NCBI RefSeq assembly: GCF_003573695.1
Contig: NC_039364.1
Location: forward strand, 71,444,256 to 71,508,255
DNA: 64,000 bases
Reading direction: 5' to 3'
From: Papaver somniferum
Taxonomy: Eukaryota > Streptophyta > Magnoliopsida > Ranunculales > Papaveraceae
In this document: piece after piece, positions 33,859 through 44,015 of the stretch
How positions within the stretch are numbered: the stretch's first letter is position 1
How the letters are laid out: every line of letters starts with the position of its first letter
Position numbers and translations under genes: made by a program
The notes under the pieces: model-generated
The model's input: the letters and a program-made list of their open reading frames with translations, nothing else
Databases searched by the model: none
What the model was told of the DNA's origin: nothing

Positions 33859-35951
33859 CTAATAATTGTTCTCAGGTTTGGATGCTGCATAGTTCTTATC
33901 CACCCCTTCAATTAGTTTCTTGGCTATTGCACTTGCATACACCGATGAACCTTCATTTATCTGCATCACAAATGACAATACTCGTAAATCAGTAATAGGA
34001 ATTGAGCATTGGCACACTTAGGAATTCTCAATGGTTTACAAACCAAATCCAATTTGGCAATTTGCAAAAAAAACAAGGACCAACTACTGAAACAATTCCA
34101 TACGTTTTATGAAAATTTTGCAGCTAAAAACTACTTGCTGACCTTAGTGTTGAACCAAAAGCTATAGTGATCACCAATACAGCCACCAGAGACATGAAGT
34201 AAATCCAACTGAAGTTCATCAATGATCCGCGAAACCAACAACAAATTATTCATCTTTGATCTCTGAATAAGCTTAATGGTTACATCATCATCGATAATCC
34301 TCACATCTACTTCAGTCTCTTTGGACTTCCTTTGAAGCCATGAACTTCTTACCGGTCCATTAAACGAATTCTGATCTCGATCTGCATTGCCATTTGAAGT
34401 GGGTTTCATGGTTGAGCTTTCCATATCTCCGGTTGCTGCTGCTGCTGCGGCTGCTTCGTCCTCGGTTTTCAACTTTTTGTTTCTGCTTCCACATCTCTTT
34501 TTATCAACTAAGATCTTCAGTTCATCCACTGTTCTTCTTAGTTCTTTTATATATTCAATGGCATCTTGCACTACTGTAGCTCTGTCTTGCTTCTTAATGA
34601 TAAACATATATAAGAAATCAAAAGGAATTCAATACAAATATTTATCAGTAAATAGTATTAACAGATAATGCAAAAAAAATTAGAAGAAAAAAAAAACATT
34701 AGGAAGAAAGAGATGGTAGAACTTGTGACGGTTCGGGAGTTGATAAATGAAGTTATAGGTAAAGATAGGTAAAGATATATAGATTAGGAGTTGATGATGA
34801 GCAGGTATATATCTATATCTATCTATCTATATATATAGATATATATATATATATATGTGGGCATGTGCAGTAAACAATTTTTCGAGAGAGAGATAGATAG
34901 AGAATGATTGTACCTTGCTAGGGTTAGGAACCAGTAAACTCAAAGCTTTGTACTTCTCGTTAAATTGCTCTCTTCTTTGTTTTTCAGTAGTAAAATGTTT
35001 AGTACCATGACTACTGGCTCTTCTAAAACCACCAGTACTACTACTTCCACCAACACCATTAATATTTATATTCTTTGATCTCCTAAAATCCAACACCGAA
35101 TTCTCAAACTGTCTCATTCCATTATTACTACCATCTCCATCATGATGATGGTGATAAATTGATCCTTCTCTCTCATCAATTCCACCACCAAACAATGAAC
35201 TACCTGCACCACTTCCATTCAATCCATAAGTTTGTGGGAAGCTCTGAAACAAGTCTCTGAATATGGGAGGTTGCGGAGGAAGATTGTTCAGATGAAGTGA
35301 TGGATGATCATACAGAATACTCGACGATCCTCCTGACCCGTTTTCACCTCCATGAATACCTTCATTATTGTTACCATTACTTGCTCCAAATATTTCCAGA
35401 GAAGATGTGTGGAAATTTAACGGATTGTTATTGAAAGAGATTGATGAATTAGGTAACCTCGATGCCGCAGAAGATGATGCTCCGGCACTACCACATCTGG
35501 GTAAATGTAACAAGTTGAGAAGATCAGGTGTTGATGACTGCGTAAAAGGATTAGAATTGAAACACTGAAGATTATTCTGTAACTGCTGCTGATAAAATTG
35601 TTCTGCTTGCAACTGATCCTGCATTTCTTGCATCTCTTGATGATGCTGCCAGTTATTATTAGAGTGATCGAAAACCCCGGTTTGAACCGAACTGGGATCA
35701 TGAACTAGACCTTCTTGTTGGTCTAGCTCAAAATCCATTGTATTAGCAGCGGCAACAACGGATTCGTCAGCGGATTGATTAAGGTTAGGGTTGTTGTAAG
35801 GGTTTGATAAGATGGTATTACTATCTTGAATGATAACTGATGAAGAAACTCTTTCTCCTCCTCCTCCTTGGTTACTACTATTATTACTTCCAAGTAGTCC
35901 ACCAGCTGGTAAGGAATGAGGATCAAAGTAATGGGTTTCACTATCAAACAT
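33859..35951 (-). CDS. bHLH91-like: bHLH transcription factor of the bHLH10/89/91 (EAT1-like, tapetum) group
   Basis: Three exons: 35951-34914, 34589-34143 and 33960-33859, joined in phase 0 to 528 residues. The N-terminal half is rich in Asn, Gln, Ser and Gly. The basic region and first helix (HFTTEKQRREQFNEKY, ending PNPSK) close exon 1. Helix 2 (ATVVQDAIEYIKELRRTVDE) opens exon 2. The His, Glu and Arg of E-box binders are present in the basic region. The C-terminus has the group hallmarks SWLQRKSKETEVDVRI, LLLVSRIIDELQLDLLHVSG and GSSVYASAIAKK, an ACT-like dimerisation fold. From family knowledge, these factors drive tapetum and pollen development with AMS/TDF1-type partners. No stops or frameshifts. 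It is flanked closely by two PMD-carrying transposons. Confidence 0.9.
34590..34913 (-). other. bHLH intron 1 with AT-rich microsatellites
   Basis: A GT-AG intron containing a (TATC)n/(AT)n tract around 34800-34860. No other feature. Confidence 0.7.
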
Positions 35952-36700
35952 TTTTTTGATTGTGAAATTTCTCCTTGAATATTGGGTCTTTGTCCACTAC
36001 ACATATATGATCAGTTAAACAAAAACAAAAAAATCATTATCTTTCTAGTTTGTAAGTACTACTATACTACTAGTTATTGAAAGAAAACAAACAAAGACAT
36101 ATCAACATAAATACAAAAAGAAGAAGATATTAATGAAATTTAATACCAAAAGGTGTTGTTGCAGTTTGAGAGAAGAAAGAAAGAATGAATAACCAACCCC
36201 GCCTCCCCAATTAAGTAGCAGAGATTGATAATTGAAACAATAGGATTAGAGAAAAATTAAGAAGAGATGGATAGCTGGCCAAGATGAAAAATGAATGAAA
36301 CAGAAATGGTTTTGGGTTTGTTTTGAAGAGAGATAATGAGTTTGTTGTGTGTAATTTATACTATATACCATCAAGGAAAAGAGGGGAGGGTATGGGAAAA
36401 GAGAGAGAGAGAGAGATTTGTTTTCAAGTCTCTTGTGCTAAGTTGTTATACTGAAGATGCCGAGTTTATTGAGGTCCCCACGAAACTGTAATTCGATCAA
36501 ATATCTCCGTATTTCTGATACTGCGCGTGATAATAATATTATTATATACTTTTTTTTTTCATTCTTATTCTCCTTTCTTTCTGTTGATCTTCATCATTGT
36601 TCTAAAAGAGTCTGCAGTCTCTGTATGTTCCCTAGTCTACCCATAATTTTCATTTTAATTATCATTTCTACCCTTTGTTACTCGTCATCCAAGAAGGATA
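35952..36700 (-). promoter_or_regulatory. bHLH 5' leader and promoter, truncated upstream by the Harbinger element
   Basis: On the minus strand a TATA-like TATAGTATAAATT lies near 36366-36354, about 400 bp upstream of the ATG. A (GA)n tract sits at 36401-36416. Only about 750 bp separate the start codon from the end of the Harbinger element at 36702, so distal promoter DNA was displaced by ~7.3 kb. The transcription start is inferred. Confidence 0.4.
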
Positions 36701-36849
36701 AGAGCAACCACAGTCATGACCAAATTTGGGGACTATACCCAAATTTGGTCCCAAATTCAGCCGCAGTGGTACTGACTAAAACCATATTTAGTCCAGTTAA
36801 TTAGGGTTTGCGACCAAATGTGGTCGCCAATCCAGACTAAAATGATTAA

Positions 36850-37385
36850 TAGTGGGACGGAAGTATAGTGGGCGTATGATTTCAGACGGAAGTATAGTGG
36901 ACGCTCCACATCGGGCGTACGTATAAATAACGTATGATAATGGGGCGGATGTATATAGAGCGTTTGAGTTAGGCGTTATTATAAACACCGCCGGGCCATA
37001 CGTAGATAAAACCTACGCCCCATAGCAGACGCAGTTATTAAAAACGCCTGGTTTGGACGCAGTTACTAAAAGCGCCTGGTCCGGGCGCATGTATTATGAC
37101 CGTATGCGGGAGACGGACGTATTATTAACGTCTGTGTGAGACGCATGTTTTATGGGCGTATGAGTGAGACGCATGTTTTATGGGCGTATGAGTGAGGCGC
37201 ATATATTACGACCGTATGGGGTGGGCGCATGTTTTAGAAGCGTCTGGGATGGGCGCATATATTAGGACCGTCTGGAGTGGGCGCATGTTTTACGAGCGTC
37301 TGGGACGGACGCTCGTATTATGAGCGTTTGTTCGGAGCGCATGTATTACGAGCGTCTGTTACCAGGCGCATGTATTACGTGCGCC
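36850..37385 (+). repeat. Left subterminal motif array of the Harbinger element
   Basis: About twenty degenerate units of ~24-28 bp built on GGGCGCATGTTTTACGAGCG and CGTCTG/CGTATG cores. They give a locally GC-rich block in AT-rich surroundings. Related units in inverted orientation are at the other end. Confidence 0.8.
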
Positions 37386-37547
37386 AACGGTTATATTTTG
37401 GAATTCTGATTTTGGTTTTCTGATTTTCCGACCGTTTGATAGATTGCAACGGCTCTTTCGTATATCTATATATAGCATTTGACAAACTTATTTCTGCATA
37501 ATCTTATCATTTAAAATTTGGTGTTCTATTTCAAGAAATATAGAAAT

Positions 37548-38517
37548 ATGGCACCACGAGGTCCCAATTTTACAACAGAGGAAGATACAATGATATGTAG
37601 AATCCATTTAGCCATATCTCAAGATTCTGCTACCGGAACCGATCAACCAGAAAGAGTATTATGGAGTCGGATCAAAGATAAGTTGGAAGAAGCCCTGCCT
37701 TGTAAACCAAAACGTACTTGGACTTCTATCCAGAGTCGATTTCAGGGAATAAGTAGACAGGTTTCACTTTATTCTGCAAAAGTGTTGGAAGTTGATGGTG
37801 AATATCATAGCGGATGGAATGAAGTCTTGAGGGTAAGTAATCGTCAATTTTTGCACCCTTAATAATTATATACATGTAATTGGAACTGATGAGTATTGAA
37901 AATAATAACAGGTTGAAGAGATAAGAAAGCGATTCAAACAAAGTAATGGTAACAAAAAATTTAAGCACGAAGAGTGCTACGAAATTCTAAAAGATAGTAT
38001 CAAATATTCAGGACGGTCGACGTTTGTGTTTGATTCAGGCCAAGAAATGGAAGATTCTCAGAGTGGTGAGGAAAACGCTGATATTGAGGAAACAATTCCA
38101 GGCGAGTCCAGTGATGATCTAGATATTGGAGATATAGAGAACACACGTAAGCGTCAGTTGGGGAAGAAAGCATCGAAACAACTAAAGAAAACAGGGAGAG
38201 CAAAATCCAATGCCCAGGAGGAAATGCTAGAGGATATAATTAAGGAGCAGCAAAGTTTCAATGAACATTACAAAGCACAATCACTAATGAAGATGGGACA
38301 GAGACAAGCTGAGTTTGAAGCAATACAAGCTAAGTTTGCGGCAAAGTTTGCGGCGAAACAAGCTAGGCAAGAAAAACTCGATTTAAAGAAAGAAGCGGAC
38401 GATGACTTGGCCATAATGTTGAAGGATGTCTCTACATTGGACACTGTAACAAGAGAGTACTTCGAACTTCGAAAGATGGAAATACTACAACGCAAAAGAA
38501 CCAATCTTAAAGCATGA
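37548..38517 (+). CDS. Harbinger-associated Myb/SANT-like accessory protein (PIF ORF1 type)
   Basis: Two exons, 37548-37832 and 37912-38517 (GTAAGT...ACAG), 296 residues. The N-terminal part (RGPNFTTEEDTMICRIHLAI; RTWTSIQSRFQGISRQV) is a trihelix/Myb-like domain. The centre is acidic (SGEENADIEETIPGESSDD). The C-terminal part is a Lys/Glu/Ala-rich helix (QAEFEAIQAKFAAKFAAKQA), as in proteins labelled NAM-associated. In PIF/Harbinger elements such a protein works with the transposase in nuclear import and end binding. Divergent from the transposase. Frame intact. Confidence 0.85.
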
Positions 38518-38680
38518 CCGAATTAGTTGAACCTTAATATTTATCATTAATAAAAAAATTAGTGAGTTTTAGTCAATTTTAGTGAATTTTAATTTTTATA
38601 TGATAAATAGTACATTAGTAAGCAACGTTACAACATATTTTCCGATGAAGAAATACGATACAACATATTTCCATCCCAAC

Positions 38681-40015
38681 TTAATAATTATCTCCAAAAT
38701 TTGACCATATGTGTTCGATTAAATCTTGACGCAAGCGAAAATGTGTTTCTTTATTGTGTATAGCATGACGCCGATGTGCAGCTCTCATTCTGGAAAGTTC
38801 CTCAGTACCTACCCTCGATATATTCACCGGTGCCGACCTGCTACGTGAGTCATATTCATGTGGCCAATCACCGGGAAGACGCTCATCCTCCACTATCATA
38901 TTATGTAAAATAATAACCGTTTTCATTATATAGGCAAGCACATCCGGGTTCCACATTCGTGCAGGTTGTTTGACAATGGCAAATTGTTGTTGCAGTACAC
39001 CAAATCCACGCTCTACATCTTTCCGTGCTCCCTCTTGCATCGATGAAAATTTATATTTTTTCGGTGTATCTGGTTGTTTAATGGCCATCACAATAGTAGC
39101 AATCTGTGGATAAATGCCATCACCGAGATAATATCCCATATCATATGCATGCCCGTTTACTTCAAAGTTCACCGGTGGTGTTTTCCCGTTGATAAGTTTT
39201 CGAAAAATATAAGAACGATTCATTACATTAATATCATTGCAGGAGCCGGGCATACCAAAAAACGCATGCCAAAACCAGAGATCATGTGACACCACTGCCT
39301 CTAGCACAATACTTTCACTCCCTTTATACGCGGTGTATACTCCTGATTCTGCTGACGGACATCTATCCCATTTCCAATGCATACAATCCACGCTCCCCAG
39401 CATCCCAGGAAATCCCCTGTCTTTGTTTTCTTTCAGCAACAGTTCAACATCACCCGCAGTTGGTGAGCGTAAATATTCTTTCCCATATAATACCACAATC
39501 GTCTTGCAAAACCGACGGGTTGCTTCTAAAACGGTGGTTTCTCCAATGCGTAAATACTCATCTATTGCATCTGCTGCACATCCATAAGCTAACATTCGGA
39601 TTGCTGCAGTTACTTTCTGATGAGGGGATAATCCAAGAATGCCACAAGCATCTCTTTTTTGAGCAAAATAAGGATTTCTAGACACCACATCTGCCAATAT
39701 TCGGTTGAACAATTCTCGCCGCATTCTGAATCTCCTACGAAATATGTTAGCTGGGTAGGTGGGGTTGTCAGAAAAGTCATTCCAGAGAAGTATATCTCCG
39801 GCTTCACGATTTCTTGGTATTTTTATACGAGTATGAGACCATGTCATACTTGTAATGGCAGTTCCCAAACTAACTGCTAGATTATTTCGGCTCAATGCAA
39901 CCGCATCTTCATCTGATGAGTAAAAGCTGTTATCAGAGATCGCAGAAGAAGAAGTAGAAGAAAATTCGGAGTCCGAAGAAGAAGAAGATTCAGCGTTATT
40001 GTCACAGTATTCCAT
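38681..40015 (-). CDS. PIF/Harbinger DDE transposase (HARBI1-like)
   Basis: 444 residues from the ATG at 40015, preferred over the longer open frame because upstream codons show no family similarity. A Ser-rich acidic N-terminus precedes a helix-turn-helix (PHQKVTAAIRMLAYGCAADA, ~131-161). The DDE catalytic set is visible: D210 in LGSVDCMHW, D299 in YYLGDGIYP and E335 in RKDVERGFGVL. The motif HNMIVEDER is also typical. Length is normal for plant PIF transposases and nothing is broken, so it may be active. It cuts and pastes the element at TAA/TTA-type sites. Confidence 0.93.
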   Translation of the reverse strand: MEYCDNNAESSSSSDSEFSSTSSSAISDNSFYSSDEDAVALSRNNLAVSLGTAITSMTWSHTRIKIPRNREAGDILLWNDFSDNPTYPANIFRRRFRMRRELFNRILADVVSRNPYFAQKRDACGILGLSPHQKVTAAIRMLAYGCAADAIDEYLRIGETTVLEATRRFCKTIVVLYGKEYLRSPTAGDVELLLKENKDRGFPGMLGSVDCMHWKWDRCPSAESGVYTAYKGSESIVLEAVVSHDLWFWHAFFGMPGSCNDINVMNRSYIFRKLINGKTPPVNFEVNGHAYDMGYYLGDGIYPQIATIVMAIKQPDTPKKYKFSSMQEGARKDVERGFGVLQQQFAIVKQPARMWNPDVLAYIMKTVIILHNMIVEDERLPGDWPHEYDSRSRSAPVNISRVGTEELSRMRAAHRRHAIHNKETHFRLRQDLIEHIWSNFGDNY

Positions 40016-40427
40016 TGGAATGTATAGTTTGAGAAGTGATTGGGAGAGTTCGAAGAAGAAGAATATTTGCAGTGTTGGTTTGTATTCACCGAGATATGTA
40101 GTATTGGTTTTATAGACACATGATAGACACTTATGGCATTGCAGATTGAAAATGCGAGTGAAAAGAATTGACACTGCAAAGACTAAGACTATAGCTAAAA
40201 AGAAGCGACACTGACCGATTGAAAATGAAGGCTTAAAAAGAAATAACACTAATTAAACTACAAGTACCGAAACGGAGGCTGAAAAGAAATCAACATGTCA
40301 GAATGAAAATGGAGTCTGAAAATGGAGGCTAAAAAGTAACCCTATATAGAGATAAGATAGGATATTGTAGACTTACTGAAAACGGAGGTTATAAAGTACG
40401 TATCCAAAGTGGAGGCTAAAAAGTTAC

Positions 40428-42568
40428 TTATTCATCAGTAGGAGTATGCGATGGTGTTTGCCGTGGTGGGATAAACGTCATTCTCGGATGGGGGTTAACA
40501 GACGACATTGTTGATGCTTGACTCACTGGAGCCCACACCGCTGGTGGGATAGTTTCAGAAAAACTGCCGAATCCAATAGGGGGACGCGGCGTTTGTTGCA
40601 TACGGAATTGCATCTGATCCTCCAGGTAATTGTTACGAGCTGCAAGGCCTCGTATTACTTCATCTTTTGCCTTTAAACGTATCATCCTGTCTTCCGTTTC
40701 ATATAATACAAACTCGCGAAACGCACGATTAAAATCGGCATGTTCTTGAACTAGATTATAAGCTTCAGGCTGTCGTTTAAAAAAAAATAATTAAGAAATG
40801 AGATTACCATATATTTTAATATAATGACGGGATGTACTTACGTATGATAATTGTTGTGGTGGTGGAATAGGTACATGCTGAGCAGGTCGTTGAATAAGGT
40901 GTTTAACACGGTCACCATCAACCCCGTGTAATTCAACTACCCAATCGACTTTGGTCACGAATTGATGGAAGTTAGTTACATGTCGCCAATATCGCAGATA
41001 CATATTATATGAAACAGCTTTCACAAACATATTTGCATCTACCCATCCAGCTTCTTTCACAAGTTTTGCTTTCTCATGACTGACCTCGCCAATTTTAAAT
41101 GGTGGATTTCTAGGAATTCCAAAAGTAGGATGATTTTGCCTCCAAGATCGTTCTCCTAGGTACCACATATTCTGTCAAATTACCAGTAATCAGAGAAAAT
41201 AAGTTCTTCAACTTAGGATAAAATGATAACTTTGAAGTAATAATGTTCATATAAAAACAAAGTACTAACTGACCTTGCCAATCCAAGTAAATATAACCCT
41301 TTTGTTTGAAAGCTCCACAGCCCTGCGACCAACATCAGAGTCAAGAACACCAATGGCGGATTCCCACGGTCTCCATGTCACGATGTCTGCAGTCAACTGA
41401 TTAAGCGCATTCCTACAGTGAACAATATCGATAGTCTTTTTCTTCGCTTTCCACCGGGAAGTTCTTGGCCATTTTTCTTCACTAGTTGGGTCGCACGGTC
41501 TACATATGCCCAGATATTCATATCCCCAAAACTACTCCATCATAACCAACCAAATAAATCAACTGCCAAAAAATATACATTTAAATGAAATAAAAATAAA
41601 TAATAATTTACCTCTAATATTTGGAACGGCCCAGTTAATGACTTCTGTCCCCTACCAGATGCGTTGAGTGCCACATACAATTTTGCAAAAGCAGGACCAC
41701 CCCAGTCATACATATCAACTGCATTTAGATCCTCAAAAGCAGCTAACCAAGCCGCATCAATGTAGTTCTTTGCATTGGAAAAGAAAAAATTTCCCAAAAC
41801 ATACATAAAAAAGGCCCTCGCCACTTTTTCTGCAAGTTTGTCATCCAAATTAGCTGCAACCAAGATATCTTCTTTGAAATACGTAGTCAAAAATTTAATT
41901 GTGATTGCATCTGAAATCCACTGTGCCGGGGGGCGTTTTTTTCCAGAGATTGGGGGATCTTCATAATCTAAGGGTTCTTCTATTTCTGGAAAAACATGCT
42001 CACGGACATAATCAAATTTGTACTTGACTGGGTTATACGGAACATCATCCCCAATTCCAATACTCAATCCTGTCAACACTACCCAATCAAGCGGCGTGAA
42101 TCCCATTTCACCAAAAGGGAAGTGAAAAGTATGCGTTGTATCCCACCAACGTTCAACAAGATAATCAATCACTGGGTGTGATGCTTCTCCTATTTCCATG
42201 GCTAATAAACGTCCCCATCCTGCCTTGTCGATAATGTATTTAATTTTTGGACTATGTTTTGTTATCTCCTTATAATAAACAATGACCGAAAAGAGTGAAC
42301 CACGATGTTGGTACCTGAATTTTGGATCGCTTGAATATGTAATATCTGTAGAAGCGTGTTTGTCACTATCTTCCAGGCAATTGTAGTTATCTAGGGATAC
42401 CACGGACGGTGTTGTTTCATCTTCGCTATCTTCATCGAACCCGGTATCTGGAACTTCCAAATCTCCAACATTAGGGTCTATTTCAGGCTCCATTGGACCT
42501 TTACCTTTGCGTTTCTTATTATTCATCTTTTTTCCTTGTGCAAATCTCGACGTTATTCTGCTCAACAT
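40428..42568 (-). CDS. Harbinger-borne plant mobile domain (PMD, aminotransferase-like) protein
   Basis: Four phase-0 exons: 42568-41612, 41531-41274, 41171-40842 and 40769-40428, about 628 residues with no internal stop. I start at the ATG at 42568 because it directly follows a good acceptor (CTAAC branch point, CAG). A longer frame to 42625 exists. The N-terminus is acidic/basic (NNKKRKGKGPMEPE). The PMD core shows YLVERWWDTTHTFHFPFGEM and GLSIGIGDDVPYNP. Exon 2 has YLGICRPCDPT and IVTWRPWESA. Exon 3 has YLGERSWRQ and YLRYWRHVTNF. Exon 4 begins with a coiled-coil-like stretch and ends Pro-rich. Function in the element is unknown; family members act in silencing. Confidence 0.85.
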
Positions 42569-43401
42569 CTGAGCACGATATAAATACAAGTTAGTAATTG
42601 TTTTTTCTGAGTTTACAGCATCCATAAGAAGTTCTATTCTATATTATAGAAGATCAAAATTTACAGTATAGAAGATCAAAAAAATTTACAGTAAAGATTA
42701 TTTTTTATTTACTTACAGTATAGAAGATCAAAATTTTTTAAAGTAAATAAATACGAAAATTACATTAAACGAGTTTGAATCTCACTACATACACCGTCTA
42801 TATCACAGAACTGTTTAAAATTTTGTATCTCCCCTTGTGTGAGCAACAACAATACATGTTTAATGGATTTGAGTGAACTACTACAGGTGATAAATTAGAA
42901 TTATTGTATTCTATCAATCATGTTACAGTGTGTTATTTCGCTATTAGATGATGATGCGGAAGTATATAACTAATCAAACAAACAAACTAATCAAACAAAC
43001 AGTAATCAAACAAACAGTAATCAAATAAACAGTACATAATCAAACAAACAGTAACCTCATGGTATGCTTAATGAAATCAACATGCAATCCACCGATTCCA
43101 CCCAAACACAGCCTAATTAATCGTAACTTTAATCTTTAATCAAATTATCCAACCAAAAACAGATTACCCCAAAACAAACCATACCTTTAATCTTCAATCA
43201 AATTTGCCCGCACCCGATTAACGAATAAGATTAGTCGTTTCTTTCACAAGAACTCGTTTCTCCGCACCCAATCAAATGGCCGTCACATGAGATTTAGGTA
43301 TTGCCCTAGATTTTTACTTAGGTTTCGTCGTTTTTTTTTCTTCTGTAAAAACGTAGGTTATGTAAAAAGAGGAGGAGAAGAGGATAAAAGAAGTATATAT
43401 T
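42569..43401. other. Harbinger interior: 5' flank of the PMD gene
   Basis: AT-rich, with short direct repeats (AATCAAACAAACAGT near 42975-43050; AGAAGATCAAAA near 42645-42735). Presumably leader, intron and promoter of the PMD gene. No other gene seen. Confidence 0.4.
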
Positions 43402-43910
43402 CAGACGCTCTTTCTAAAAGCGCCCCACACAAACGCTATTTCTGTGCACGCCCCATCGAAACGCACTTATTAACAACGTCCCAACTAGACGCACTTATTA
43501 ACAACGTCCTAACCAGACGCACTTATTAAAAACGTCCCAACCAGACGCCTCTTTCATGCACGCCCCACACAGACGCTTCTTCAATGCACGCCCCATTCAG
43601 ACGCTCCTTCTATAAACGCCCCAATCAAACGCATCTTGTATAAACGTCTCACCCAGACGCATAAGCCATTAACGCCCGAAACATACGCACTTTATATCTC
43701 CGTATGAATGGGACGCACTTTTAATCCCCGTCCCTGTAGACGCACTTTCCATCCCCGTCCCATATCCGGCGTTAATTATACCTACGCCTCAATCAAACGC
43801 GCATTATACCTACGTTTCACTCAAACGCATAATATAAAGCCGCCTAATCAACAAACGTGAATATAATTTCCGTCTGACATCGGGCGTGTGTATAAGTTAC
43901 GCTTCACCAA
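43402..43910 (-). repeat. Right subterminal motif array of the Harbinger element
   Basis: About eighteen units such as AGACGCACTTATTAACAACG followed by TCCCAACC. Read on the opposite strand they resemble the left array (GGACGTTNTTAATAAGTGCG), so the two arrays are in inverted orientation relative to each other. Confidence 0.8.
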
Positions 43911-44015
43911 ATTTGGTGTTCTACCACTGCGCTTGAACACCCAGAATACCAAATTTTTTTGGTTTTTAGTCTTATTTTTGGTATTTGGTCCGTCTCATGG
44001 CTGTGGTTGCTCTAA

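Larger units (their letters stand above)
36699..44015. mobile_element. PIF/Harbinger element (7,311 bp) with TAA target duplication and three genes
   Basis: Termini GAGCAACCACAGTCATG (36702 on) and, inward from 44012, GAGCAACCACAGCCATG. Flanked by TAA at 36699-36701 and 44013-44015, the 3-bp duplication typical of PIF/Harbinger. Similarity continues inward (ACCAAATTTGG, GCAGTGGTA). Contents: a Myb-like accessory protein (37548-38517, +), a DDE transposase (38681-40015, -) and a PMD gene (40428-42568, -). All three are open, so this copy could be autonomous or recently so. Both subterminal regions carry arrays of short GC-rich motifs (36850-37385 and 43402-43910). Confidence 0.93.

Noticed and set aside
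34387..35568. Plus-strand open frames opposite the bHLH gene
   Set aside because: Shadows of the real minus-strand coding exons.
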